Origin: an uncultured Clostridia bacterium
GTDB taxonomy: Bacteria; Bacillota; Clostridia; TANB77; CAG-508
Direction: 5' to 3'
NCBI GenBank assembly: GCA_948485625.1
Contig: CAOMRW010000026.1
Location: 1-24,136, forward strand
Length of the DNA: 24,136 nucleotides
Positions 7,566-16,111 of the stretch are shown here, one piece after another. The stretch's first letter is position 1; every line of letters starts with the position of its first letter. A program made the position numbers and the translations under genes. The notes beneath the pieces are model-generated. The model saw only the letters and a list, made by a program, of their open reading frames with translations, searched no databases and was not told where the DNA came from.

Positions 7566-8168
7566 CTATAATAGCGTCTTTAAAAAATTCGCACATCTTT
7601 CATCATCATAGAATGCATAATCAATATTTCTAAGTAATGAAGGTGCAATATTTCTAACTCCACCAAATCCAATAGCAATATCAGCAAATTTTGCCATTCC
7701 AGAATCATTATCTCCATCGCCAATTACAACTAATGGTTGAACAAATTGTTTAACTATTAATTCTTTGTCTGCTATACTTATAATTTGAGAAATATAATCA
7801 TCTTTAACATTTACTTTTGAACAATAAACATGATTATTCATATCAAGTTTATCCATAAGTCTATTAATCCATATATCAATATTTCCTGTTACAATATAAC
7901 ATCTATCTTTGTTTTCTTTTATAAAATTAGCAATAGCATTGTTTAAAGGAATTTTCTCTACTATTTCACTTACTTCTGTAACACTTACACTTTTTAAAAT
8001 TTCAACTCTATTTAAAAAACTAGTTTTAAATGGAATTTCTCCTCTCATAGTTGCTTCAGTAAGTTCTCTCATTTCCTCTAATTTACCAATTCTTTCAGAA
8101 ATTGTTGGTAAAATTTCTTTTTTTGTTATTGTTGAATCTAAGTCAAATAAAAAAATATAGTCAGACAT
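7566..8168 (-). CDS. HAD-IB family phosphatase (SerB-like)
   Basis: Haloacid-dehalogenase phosphatase with all four motifs: DLDST (Asp9 nucleophile, Asp11), VTGN with Thr94, Lys135 or Lys140 as motif III, and GDGDND at 150-155. A cap region of about 65 residues follows motif I, as in phosphoserine phosphatase. The length is 200 residues. SerB-like members hydrolyse small phosphorylated amino acids or alcohols. The ATG at 8168 has GAGAGG seven bases upstream. It is the first gene of a sub-operon with its own promoter, just before the nucleotidyltransferase and racemase-family genes, so I infer a role in making or recycling an activated small-molecule substituent rather than central serine synthesis. 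A true SerB is the alternative. Confidence 0.85.
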   Translation of the reverse strand: MSDYIFLFDLDSTITKKEILPTISERIGKLEEMRELTEATMRGEIPFKTSFLNRVEILKSVSVTEVSEIVEKIPLNNAIANFIKENKDRCYIVTGNIDIWINRLMDKLDMNNHVYCSKVNVKDDYISQIISIADKELIVKQFVQPLVVIGDGDNDSGMAKFADIAIGFGGVRNIAPSLLRNIDYAFYDDERCANFLKTLL

Positions 8169-8191
8169 AATAATTCCTCTCCTCTTTACGC

Positions 8192-8218
8192 ATTATAACA
8201 TATTTTCTAGTCATTCAA
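8192..8218 (-). promoter_or_regulatory. Internal promoter before the HAD/nucleotidyltransferase/racemase module
   Basis: On the minus strand there is a perfect TATAAT (8197-8192) preceded by TG one base upstream (extended -10). TTGAAT lies 15 bases further upstream (8218-8213); that spacer is short, so the extended -10 probably carries the activity. It implies separate expression of the five downstream genes. Confidence 0.6.
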
Positions 8219-8248
8219 CATAAATAATATTTTTTTTCGATATATTTT

Positions 8249-9457
8249 TTAATTTTTTGAAAGTCCTAGTAATTCTGCTAATCTTTTAGATGTATTTCCA
8301 TCATGATACTTATATATATAGTCTCTCATTTTTTCTCTATGTTTTTTGTATATATCATTTTCCTCTATGATATCAGCTATAAATTTATTTAGATCTTCTA
8401 AATTATAAATTTCATGTCCAGCCATCAGTTCATGAATATCATTAACAATAAATCCAAGTTTATATTCATTTATATCATCTAATACATATCCAATTGGTCT
8501 ATTTAGTTGTAAATATTCATATGCAACACTAGAGTAATCACTTATAAGTGCATCTGCACATTTCATTAATCTATAATTGTCAATTTCTAATTCTTTGACT
8601 TTATCTCCTGTTAAAACCTTAATATTAGATAAATCTTGAATTCCTAAATTTGATAAGTCTTGTTTTGGGTGTATTTTAATTATTAAATATACTGCTTTTT
8701 CTTTTAATTCATCATTTAGCTTATTATAATCATCTAAATTTTCAATTAAGGGTATTCCTAATTTTTGTTCTTTTGAACTATCATTTCTTTTATATGCAAT
8801 TCCTTTTCTAAATGTTGGCATCCATAAAATAACTTTATTATATCTTTCTTTTGTTATTTTATTTAATTCAGTTTTGTCCTCAATAAAAAAAGTATCGTGT
8901 GCTGGATAACCTATAAAAACCATTCTTTCGTTAGGCCATTTTAAAGACCACTGTTCAGTTTGTATAGGTGCATATTCTTCTGATTGTCCTAATATGTAAT
9001 TAACATTATCTGGAATACAAATTTTTCCTTTTGCTTTTTTGAATCCACCTGCTCCATGTGAACAATATACTACTATTTGGTCATCTCTTACCTTTTCTCC
9101 AAATTCGCAATCATATGTAAAATATTTTGCTGTACACATATGATAAGCTTTTCTTATGCTTGGCTTATATAGTGGAACTGTCTCAACATTTATAGGTAAT
9201 TCATTTTTAATTTTTTTTCTAACTAACCATACAATTTTATATTTTTGATTATATCCATTTTCTATCAAATAATTATAAAATGCTCCTCCATTACAATCAA
9301 AGTCATTATGACTTTCTATTAGAATTTTATTTTGAAGTGGTTTATTTTTTGTATATATATGTATAGTTTTTTCTAATAATATTTCAATTTTATATTTCCA
9401 TAATACTTCTATAGCTCTTTTTATCCCTTTTTCTTTTAAATATGTAATTATATTCAT
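8249..9457 (-). CDS. TagF/TagB-like CDP-polyol glycerophosphotransferase
   Basis: Transfers glycerol-phosphate or a similar polyol-phosphate from a CDP donor onto a growing surface polymer at the cytoplasmic membrane face. Seen: the C-terminal glycerophosphotransferase domain with SHGAG at 133-137, WMPTFRKG at 212-219, KIHP at 261-264 and SDYSSVAYEYL at 306-316. These include the His residues and the CDP-binding Ser/Asp region known from TagF. The length of 402 residues matches single-domain TagB-like members rather than the longer TagF polymerases. The ATG at 9457 has GGAG six bases upstream; it follows the flippase gene by 24 bases. With the TagD-like enzyme nearby, I infer a phosphodiester-linked glycerol (or other CDP-activated group) in the repeat unit. 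Confidence 0.92.
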   Translation of the reverse strand: MNIITYLKEKGIKRAIEVLWKYKIEILLEKTIHIYTKNKPLQNKILIESHNDFDCNGGAFYNYLIENGYNQKYKIVWLVRKKIKNELPINVETVPLYKPSIRKAYHMCTAKYFTYDCEFGEKVRDDQIVVYCSHGAGGFKKAKGKICIPDNVNYILGQSEEYAPIQTEQWSLKWPNERMVFIGYPAHDTFFIEDKTELNKITKERYNKVILWMPTFRKGIAYKRNDSSKEQKLGIPLIENLDDYNKLNDELKEKAVYLIIKIHPKQDLSNLGIQDLSNIKVLTGDKVKELEIDNYRLMKCADALISDYSSVAYEYLQLNRPIGYVLDDINEYKLGFIVNDIHELMAGHEIYNLEDLNKFIADIIEENDIYKKHREKMRDYIYKYHDGNTSKRLAELLGLSKN

Positions 9458-9481
9458 TTATTTCTCCATTTCTTTGTTTGT

Positions 9482-10927
9482 CTATTTTTTTAGTGATTTT
9501 ATTATATCAATAATATATTTTCTTTTTATAAATACAAAAAGAAGTATAAATAAAATTATTACATATCTCATTAATATAAATTTATATATTATAGACATAA
9601 AAATCATCATCCCTAAAATTAAAAGACTTGTTATTGCCATCAATTTTGTATCATAAACATCTTTTAATTCTGGAAGTTTTTCTTTTATTATCTTTTTATA
9701 AAAAATATAATGGCATATTGATAAGCATACATAACAAATTAATGTTGTATAACCAGCAGCATAATATCCAAATAATTTAATTCCAAAATAATTTAGTATT
9801 ATGTTTAAAATAGCACTAATACTTGTTGCTATGGCAATTAATCCTGTTTTTTCATAATAATACTCTATTGTACTAAACATTGAATAAATAAATATAAAGT
9901 AAACAGATGCTGTAATAGGTGGTATAACATAAATTGCATCCATATATTCTTTTCCAGCAAATATTGATATAACTTCTGGTGCAAATGCCATTATTACAAT
10001 TGATAATAGAGCAATTAATATCACAATTGGACTAATTTTGTTTTTTATTTTTTCAGGATGTTTATCATTAATTGTTTTGTATATATATGGTGTTAAAGAA
10101 TTATTTATTGCTAAAACTAATAACATCATAACATTGGAAATTGTATTGGATACACTATAATAAGCAGCTTGTACTTTTCCTACCATTTTTCCTATCATCA
10201 ATCTATCTGATTGATTTAGAATATAATTTGATAAATAATGTGGTATTAAAGGTAAATTAAATTTTAAAGCATATTTCCAGTATTCTTTATTATAAAGTTT
10301 TTTTCCTTTTATAAGAATAAAAATAAATAATGTACCAGCAAATAATAATTTTACAAATACATCTGGTAAAATACGTGCTTCAATTTTATAGTTTGTCATT
10401 AATATTGCTAAAACACTTAATGCAAGACAAAGTACATTCATACTTATTGATATAATAATAACTTTTTTATAATTATAATCAAATCTTTCTCTGGCAGTCC
10501 AAAACTCTAATGCTGGCATTACAAGTAGCTCAACAAACATAGCAAATATTAAAATTGGAGAAAGTTCAAATATTTTAGTCCAAAAATCAATATTAATTAT
10601 ATACACAATAAAAAAAATCAATGTAATGCAACTTGTTAAAGAAAGCTGTGATGATGTAAATCCATCTTTATCTTCCTTATATAAGAGCAGTCCTTTAGTA
10701 TATCCACTCAAAAAAATATTTAACGAAGTAAAAATAATTAATATATTAAACCATGATTGAAAAATAGAAAATGTTCCATATTGTTCTTCTGTTAAAATTC
10801 TTGTAAAAATTGGTGTAGATAAAAGTGCAATTCCTTTATTTATAAAATTACAAATTGTATACCATAAAGCCGCTTTAACTGGTTTAGATATTTCATTATA
10901 TTTATTTATAGCCGTTTTGATATTCAT
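9482..10927 (-). CDS. Wzx-like polysaccharide flippase (MOP superfamily)
   Basis: Oligosaccharide flippase of the MviN/MATE/Wzx superfamily that moves undecaprenyl-diphosphate-linked repeat units across the membrane. Seen: 481 residues with about 14 hydrophobic helices, the family N-terminus (KAALWYTICNFINKGIALLS, then TPIFTRILT) and the SDRLMIGKMVG loop near the middle that is typical of RfbX-type proteins. The ATG at 10927 has AAAGG eight bases before it. Its neighbours, a Wzy-like polymerase and glycosyltransferases, fit a Wzx/Wzy-dependent pathway. Confidence 0.93.
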   Translation of the reverse strand: MNIKTAINKYNEISKPVKAALWYTICNFINKGIALLSTPIFTRILTEEQYGTFSIFQSWFNILIIFTSLNIFLSGYTKGLLLYKEDKDGFTSSQLSLTSCITLIFFIVYIINIDFWTKIFELSPILIFAMFVELLVMPALEFWTARERFDYNYKKVIIISISMNVLCLALSVLAILMTNYKIEARILPDVFVKLLFAGTLFIFILIKGKKLYNKEYWKYALKFNLPLIPHYLSNYILNQSDRLMIGKMVGKVQAAYYSVSNTISNVMMLLVLAINNSLTPYIYKTINDKHPEKIKNKISPIVILIALLSIVIMAFAPEVISIFAGKEYMDAIYVIPPITASVYFIFIYSMFSTIEYYYEKTGLIAIATSISAILNIILNYFGIKLFGYYAAGYTTLICYVCLSICHYIFYKKIIKEKLPELKDVYDTKLMAITSLLILGMMIFMSIIYKFILMRYVIILFILLFVFIKRKYIIDIIKSLKK

Positions 10928-10968
10928 GTTTATGCCCTTTCTTTAGAATAATAATTTATAAAAATGTT

Positions 10969-11472
10969 TTAATGAAATTTTCTTTCGCTTTTTAATTTAT
11001 AATAGTGTTCTTTATCTCTATATTTAAAAGCTTTTGCTGGATGTCCACCTGCTATTGCACAGTCTGGTATGTCCATACAAACTACACTTCCAGCTTGTAT
11101 TATTGCTCCTTCTCCAATTGTAACTCCTCCAAGAATAATAACATTATTTCCTAACCAAACATTGTCTCCAATTGTAACATTTTTGTCTATAAATGTTTTA
11201 TCATAAGGTATGTAGCTTCCCTCATAATTATGGAAAGAAGTTATTATTTGACATCCAGGTCCAGAATGAAAATTATCGCCTATTGTAATAATTCCATTTC
11301 CAAACATTGACATTCCATTAAAACAAACATTACTTCCTAGATGTGTATTGTTAGTCACATAGCTTTTACCTCCAGCATATACTCTTCCTTTATATGATGC
11401 TGCTGTTCTTTTTATTTTATATGGATAATATTTTTTTGCAAATTCAAATTTTACTTTATTGATAAGTCCCAT
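10969..11472 (-). CDS. Hexapeptide-repeat O-acetyltransferase
   Basis: Left-handed beta-helix acyltransferase using acetyl-CoA. The imperfect hexapeptide repeats are visible (IGDNVW, GNNVII, GGVTIG, EGAIIQAGSVV), with the loop TSFHNYEG carrying the probable catalytic His81 and the C-terminal PAKAFKYR common to sugar O-acetyltransferases. The length is 167 residues, and a basic N-terminal helix likely associates with the membrane or substrate. The start is three bases after the stop of the polymerase gene. The ribosome binding site (AGGAG) is eleven bases away, a rather long spacing, so translational coupling is likely. It probably adds an acetyl group to a sugar of the repeat unit. Confidence 0.9.
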   Translation of the reverse strand: MGLINKVKFEFAKKYYPYKIKRTAASYKGRVYAGGKSYVTNNTHLGSNVCFNGMSMFGNGIITIGDNFHSGPGCQIITSFHNYEGSYIPYDKTFIDKNVTIGDNVWLGNNVIILGGVTIGEGAIIQAGSVVCMDIPDCAIAGGHPAKAFKYRDKEHYYKLKSERKFH

Positions 11473-11475
11473 TTA

Positions 11476-12663
11476 TTATTTTTCTCCTATCTTTTCATTC
11501 TTTTTAATTATGTCTGGTATAACATAAATAATTGATAAACAAATATACATATAGCAATATAATGATGTACTTTCAAAAATCATTATAATTGAAAATATAA
11601 TTAAAATAGTATTTATAAGTGCTTTATATTTTGGATTTGCAATATTTTTAGTTTTTTTGCAAAAAGAAATAATCATAATCCAAAATGCGATAAATCCAAT
11701 TAATCCTCCATCTAAAAAATTTTGCATAATTTGGTTATGTGCATAATTAAAACCTGGTGAATTAGTCCATTTGTTCCAAAAAACATTTAATAATACTCCC
11801 TCAATACCATATCCTAATATTAGTTTAATTCTAATTTTAGATAAAGCATCAATCCATATGAAACTACGTCCTGAAAAATCTAAAATAGAAATTGCATTAT
11901 TAAATACAGAATTATTGATGATTGCAGCAAAAACTATTATTATACTAAGAATCAATCCTCCAATAATATAAACTTTAGAATCATATGTTAAAATGCGATA
12001 TAGTTTTATCTTATATAAAAGTGCACATATGCATAAAATAATACAAGTTATTTTAGCTGATGCTGCATCAGTTGTTATCATAGTAAATATAGAAAGTAAA
12101 ATAATTACTATTGTTCTTTCTTTTTTTTCATGATAGAGCATCCAAAAAATCAGAGCACAGAAAATTGATAAAGCTCCTAATTGTGCAATCATTTGAACAT
12201 GTCCTAAAAATGTTATATGATATTGTTGAGAAAAAAAGCTACGTAATACTAATTGGTTTAATATAAGTAAAATAATAATAACATTATTTATCATATTTAA
12301 AAAGTTTTTAGGATTTCTTTTAAAGTTGCATATAGTAAAAATACATATTGAAGGATAAGCAATTAATTTTTGATAACCATTAATTGCAAATCCTCTCATT
12401 AAAAATGTTATTATGATTGTAATTACAAAATAAGCAATAATATTTAAATCTTCTTTTTTTATATTCTTCTTAAAATAGAAAAGGAAAAATTGTGTCCATA
12501 TAATCGCTACAGAAGCCCATGTACAAAGTGTAAATATATTTTTATATATTGAATTAAACTCTGCATATCCTCTTGGAAATAAGAAAGATATAATTACAAA
12601 ATAATTAACTAATTTACTTAATGAAAAATTTAATTTATGTGTAGTATTCATAGTATCATTCAT
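11476..12663 (-). CDS. Wzy-like O-antigen/polysaccharide polymerase
   Basis: Integral membrane protein of 395 residues with about ten to twelve hydrophobic helices and the signature of O-antigen ligases and polymerases: a periplasmic-type loop followed by AHNQIMQNFLDGGLIGF (the H-N-x5-G pattern of the Wzy_C domain) at about three quarters of the length. It would polymerise flipped repeat units on the outer face of the membrane. The start at 12663 has AAAGGA ten bases upstream and lies one base after the stop of the GT32 gene. Such proteins diverge very fast, so the assignment rests on topology, this one motif and the context. Confidence 0.85.
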   Translation of the reverse strand: MNDTMNTTHKLNFSLSKLVNYFVIISFLFPRGYAEFNSIYKNIFTLCTWASVAIIWTQFFLFYFKKNIKKEDLNIIAYFVITIIITFLMRGFAINGYQKLIAYPSICIFTICNFKRNPKNFLNMINNVIIILLILNQLVLRSFFSQQYHITFLGHVQMIAQLGALSIFCALIFWMLYHEKKERTIVIILLSIFTMITTDAASAKITCIILCICALLYKIKLYRILTYDSKVYIIGGLILSIIIVFAAIINNSVFNNAISILDFSGRSFIWIDALSKIRIKLILGYGIEGVLLNVFWNKWTNSPGFNYAHNQIMQNFLDGGLIGFIAFWIMIISFCKKTKNIANPKYKALINTILIIFSIIMIFESTSLYCYMYICLSIIYVIPDIIKKNEKIGEK

Positions 12664-12664
12664 T

Positions 12665-13366
12665 TTAAAAAAATCCTTTCAACTTGTTTATTTTATCTTG
12701 TCCAACTATATTTATAATTTTTCTTTTTAATCTAGTACTATTATTAGTCCATAATGCAGTATAGTGATGAATAGAAATAGTATCATCACATAATAAATTC
12801 TTAGAATTCCCAGGAGCTATTGGATCAAAATATTTAGGTGGATATACTACACTATTATTAATTTTTTGAATTTTGTCAACTGAACTAAAACCTATAGCCT
12901 TTAAAACAGAAGAATTTAAATATGGACAAGCTAATCTTTCTTTATTTGCAAAATTAAAATAAAGCTTATTATATTCATCTAACATTTTTTTTACAATGAA
13001 GTTTTTCTTACTTGCACCAAATCCAAGTCCAGTAGTGTATAAATTTTCACATTGTTGAGTTCCAATAAAGAAATCATATTCCAATAAAAAATCTAAATTT
13101 TTTAAAAGTTCTACATCAGTATCAAGATAAATTCCTCCATTTTCATAAATAATTTTTAATCTAGCATAATCTGAGACAAAAGCCCATGCTTTAGAGTTAT
13201 ATGCTTCTTTAACAAAATCACTATAGTTAATATCAAAATTTGTTTCATCCCATCTTATTATTTCATAATCTGGACACTTTTTCTTCCATGTTCTTATGCA
13301 TTTTTTCACATCTTTAGGCAATTTTTTTCCACCAAACCAACAATAGTGAATTTTCTTATCTATCAT
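12665..13366 (-). CDS. GT32-family glycosyltransferase (capsular, DXD type)
   Basis: Retaining GT-A glycosyltransferase of the Gly_transf_sug/GT32 group. Seen: the start KKIHYCWFGGKKLP, ordered WKKKCPDYEIIRWDE, SDYARL at 65-70 and the metal-binding DTD at 82-84 in GGIYLDTDVEL, ending with HHYTALW. All are characteristic of capsule and lipooligosaccharide transferases of this family. The length of 233 residues is normal. The ATG at 13366 is chosen because GGAGG lies five bases upstream; an upstream in-frame GTG is part of that site. It overlaps the preceding acetyltransferase gene by eleven bases. The donor and acceptor sugars cannot be predicted. Confidence 0.92.
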   Translation of the reverse strand: MIDKKIHYCWFGGKKLPKDVKKCIRTWKKKCPDYEIIRWDETNFDINYSDFVKEAYNSKAWAFVSDYARLKIIYENGGIYLDTDVELLKNLDFLLEYDFFIGTQQCENLYTTGLGFGASKKNFIVKKMLDEYNKLYFNFANKERLACPYLNSSVLKAIGFSSVDKIQKINNSVVYPPKYFDPIAPGNSKNLLCDDTISIHHYTALWTNNSTRLKRKIINIVGQDKINKLKGFF

Positions 13367-13838
13367 TTTTTCCTCCACAATTAATATCTTTTATTTTTTT
13401 TGCAGGAATACCTCCCCAAATTTCATTATCTGGAATATTATTATTAACAATAGCTCCAGCTGCAATAATAGAATTATTTCCAATTTTGACACCTTTCAGA
13501 ATAACAACATTAGCTCCACACCACACATTATCTCCAATAGTAATTTTATCAGTAACATATTCATTTTTTGATATCTTATTATCAAAAATACTATGATCGT
13601 GATCTATAATTGTAACATTATTGGCAAACATACAATCATTACCAATATTAATCGAATTCATTGATGTAATACAACAATTATGATTAAAGAAGCAATTTTC
13701 ACCAATAACAATTTTAGATTTGTTAAGTGCTTTTATATATACAGGTCCATCAATCATCAAAAATTTTCCTATAGTGCATTTTCCTTTTTTATTTATCAAT
13801 AAATTAAATTTTCCAGAAAATGAATTTAAAAAATGCAT
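13356..13838 (-). CDS. Hexapeptide-repeat acetyltransferase; true start probably ATT at 13919
   Basis: Left-handed beta-helix acetyltransferase of the sugar O-acetyltransferase group. Repeats such as IGENCFF, IGNDCMFANNVTII, IGDNVWCGANVVI and IGNNSIIAAGAIV are visible, His80/His82 in DHDHS is the probable catalytic site, and the C-terminus is IPAKKI. The ATG at 13838 gives 160 residues but has only a weak, A-rich upstream region. The frame stays open for 27 codons further, to an ATT at 13919 preceded by GAGGTGAT, a near-perfect ribosome binding site. The added residues are a basic, aromatic amphipathic stretch of the kind that begins many proteins of this family. I infer an ATT start (187 residues) or a mutated ATG. 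Confidence 0.9.
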   Translation of the reverse strand: MHFLNSFSGKFNLLINKKGKCTIGKFLMIDGPVYIKALNKSKIVIGENCFFNHNCCITSMNSINIGNDCMFANNVTIIDHDHSIFDNKISKNEYVTDKITIGDNVWCGANVVILKGVKIGNNSIIAAGAIVNNNIPDNEIWGGIPAKKIKDINCGGKNDR

Positions 13839-13924
13839 TTTAATTTTTTCTCTAAAAAGAATCTTATATTTTATATAATAATAAAAACATATAATAATTT
13901 TTTTTATTTTACTATAAATGATAA

Positions 13925-13932
13925 ATCACCTC
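13925..13932 (-). promoter_or_regulatory. Strong ribosome binding site in front of an ATT codon
   Basis: GAGGTGAT on the minus strand is fully complementary to the 3' end of Bacillota 16S rRNA. No ATG, GTG or TTG in a useful frame follows it at a normal distance. Five bases after the match comes ATT (13919-13917), in frame with the acetyltransferase gene. Confidence 0.65.
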
Positions 13933-13948
13933 AATTTTATTTATTAAA

Positions 13949-15016
13949 TTACAATTTATTATAAATATTAATATAATTATTTATAAAAGTTTCATAACTA
14001 AATTTTTCATCAAATGTATTTTGAGCATTTTTTTCTAATTCTTTTCTTTTATTTATATCAGATATTAAAATACTCATCTTATCTCCAAGTTCATTTATAT
14101 TGTCTTTTTCAAATAATAATCCATTATATTCATCTTTAATTATCTCATTATTTCCATCTATATTAGTAGCGATGATTGTTTTTCCAACTGAAAAAGTTTC
14201 AATAGGAGTTAATGGTAATCCCTCCCATCTAGACGCTAAGACAATAAAGTCCATTTCTGATATTAATTCGATTACATCACTTCTATATCCTAGGAACTTT
14301 ATATTATCTTTTATATTTAATTTCTGAGATAATTTTTTTAATTCTTCTTTTAATTCTCCATCACCTATTACAATAGCAAGGATATTTTTGTTTTTATTAA
14401 TTAGTTCTGATATTGATGAAATAAAGATATCTATTCCTTTTTGTTCAGAAAGTCTTCCAACTGTACCAATTAAAATTTTATTACTTTTATTTTTTATAAA
14501 ATCATCTTCAGGTTTATTAATTTCTTTCAACTTTTCTATTGAATTATAAATAACTTTTACCTTTTCTTCTTTTATTTCAAAAAAATTAACTAAGTTATTT
14601 TTTACTCCATCTCCAACAGCAATAATTTCTGAACCACTTAATGAAAATTTTAATAATTTCTTTTTATTATAAAAAATGTTATGTGCTGTATAAACTCTTT
14701 TTATTTTTTTGTTAAAAATACTTAAAATCTTACTATAAAAAGCAGCCATTCTGTGATGTGAATGGACTATAGTTATTTCTTCTTTTTTGATTATTTTTTT
14801 TAGTTTCAAATATGTTTTTATCAATGTAATTGGATTCTTACTGTCTATATCTGGTATACTATAATGTTTTACTCCTATTTTTGATAATTCTTTTTCATAA
14901 ATTCCTCCTGTTGATGCAATAACCATTTCAATGTCATTAGAATCTTTACATATTTGATAAACTACTTTCTCGGCTCCACCTTGTCCCATTGTTCTTGATA
15001 TATGTAATATTTTCAT
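13949..15016 (-). CDS. GT4-family glycosyltransferase
   Basis: Retaining GT-B glycosyltransferase. Seen: the N-terminal GQGGAEKVV loop at 11-19, HSHHRMA at 85-91, the acceptor/donor hinge VGRLSEQKG at 186-194, and the EX7E-type donor site WEGLPLTPIE with Glu265 and Glu273. The length of 355 residues is normal for the family. The ATG at 15016 overlaps the stop codon of the epimerase gene in an ATGA arrangement, indicating translational coupling. It adds a sugar to the lipid-linked repeat unit on the cytoplasmic face; the specificity is unknown. Confidence 0.93.
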   Translation of the reverse strand: MKILHISRTMGQGGAEKVVYQICKDSNDIEMVIASTGGIYEKELSKIGVKHYSIPDIDSKNPITLIKTYLKLKKIIKKEEITIVHSHHRMAAFYSKILSIFNKKIKRVYTAHNIFYNKKKLLKFSLSGSEIIAVGDGVKNNLVNFFEIKEEKVKVIYNSIEKLKEINKPEDDFIKNKSNKILIGTVGRLSEQKGIDIFISSISELINKNKNILAIVIGDGELKEELKKLSQKLNIKDNIKFLGYRSDVIELISEMDFIVLASRWEGLPLTPIETFSVGKTIIATNIDGNNEIIKDEYNGLLFEKDNINELGDKMSILISDINKRKELEKNAQNTFDEKFSYETFINNYINIYNKL

Positions 15017-16110
15017 ATCTTTTCTTCTAATATATCTCCTATTCTTTTACATGCAAATCCATCACCATATGGATTACTTGCTTTACTCATTTTTTCATAT
15101 TCATTTTTATTTTCTAGTAATAATTTAAAATTATTGTATATTATTTCTTCGTCTGTACCAACTAATTTAAGAGTTCCTGCTTTTATTCCTTCTGGTCTTT
15201 CAGTTGTATCTCTCATAACTAGTACTGGCTTTCCTAATGATGGTGCTTCTTCTTGAATTCCACCTGAATCTGTTAAAATCATAAAACTATTATTTAAAAA
15301 ATTATGAAAGTCGATTACTTCAAGTGGTTCTATAATTCTAATTCTATCATCATCACCTAATATTTCTTTTGCTGTGTCTCTAACTATTGGATTCATATGT
15401 ATTGGGTAAATTGCTTTTACATCATCATGTTCATCAATAACTCTTTTTATTGCTCTAAACATATTTTTCATTGGCTCTCCAAGATTCTCTCTTCTATGTG
15501 CTGTAATCATGATCAATCTACTATCTTTAGCCCATTCTAAATCTGGATGAGAATAATTTGATTTTACAGTTGTTTTTAATGCATCAATTGCAGTATTTCC
15601 TGTAACATAAATTGTATCTTTATCTTTTCCTTCTTTTATTAAGTTTTCCTTTGATAGTTCTGTTGGTGCAAAATTGAATTGACTTATAATGCTAACTGCT
15701 TGTCTATTAAATTCTTCTGGATAAGGACTATATATATTATAAGTTCTCAAACCTGCTTCTACATGTCCTACTGGAATTTGCAAGTAGAAACATGCTAGTG
15801 CAGTTACAAATGTTGTACTTGTATCCCCATGTACTAAAACTACATCTGGTCTTTCTTTTTCTAATACTTCTTTTATTTTTTCTAAAATGTTTATTGTAAC
15901 ATCAAAAAGATTTTGCTTTTGTTTCATTATACTTAAATCGTAATCTGGCTTTATGTTAAAAACATCTAATACTTGGTCTAACATTTGTCTATGTTGTCCT
16001 GTTACACAAACCACAGTTTCTATATTTTTTCTTGTTTTTAATTCATTTACTAATGGACACATCTTTATAGCTTCTGGTCTTGTTCCAAACACCAGCATTA
16101 CTTTTTTCAT
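15013..16110 (-). CDS. wecB: UDP-N-acetylglucosamine 2-epimerase (non-hydrolysing)
   Basis: Converts UDP-GlcNAc to UDP-ManNAc (WecB/MnaA), the donor used by TagA-type transferases for the teichoic acid linkage unit or by capsule enzymes. Seen: FGTRPEAIK at the N-terminus, HGDTSTT, VEAGLRTY, EEFNR, TAHRRENLG, DSGGIQEEAPSLGKPVLVMR and TERPEGI, all family signatures including the UDP-binding and catalytic Asp/Glu/His positions. The length of 365 residues is normal. The start lies one base after the stop of the TagA-like gene, with AGGAG ten bases upstream. The adjacent TagA-like gene makes UDP-ManNAc the likely donor in this pathway. Confidence 0.96.
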   Translation of the reverse strand: MKKVMLVFGTRPEAIKMCPLVNELKTRKNIETVVCVTGQHRQMLDQVLDVFNIKPDYDLSIMKQKQNLFDVTINILEKIKEVLEKERPDVVLVHGDTSTTFVTALACFYLQIPVGHVEAGLRTYNIYSPYPEEFNRQAVSIISQFNFAPTELSKENLIKEGKDKDTIYVTGNTAIDALKTTVKSNYSHPDLEWAKDSRLIMITAHRRENLGEPMKNMFRAIKRVIDEHDDVKAIYPIHMNPIVRDTAKEILGDDDRIRIIEPLEVIDFHNFLNNSFMILTDSGGIQEEAPSLGKPVLVMRDTTERPEGIKAGTLKLVGTDEEIIYNNFKLLLENKNEYEKMSKASNPYGDGFACKRIGDILEEKI

Positions 16111-16111
16111 A

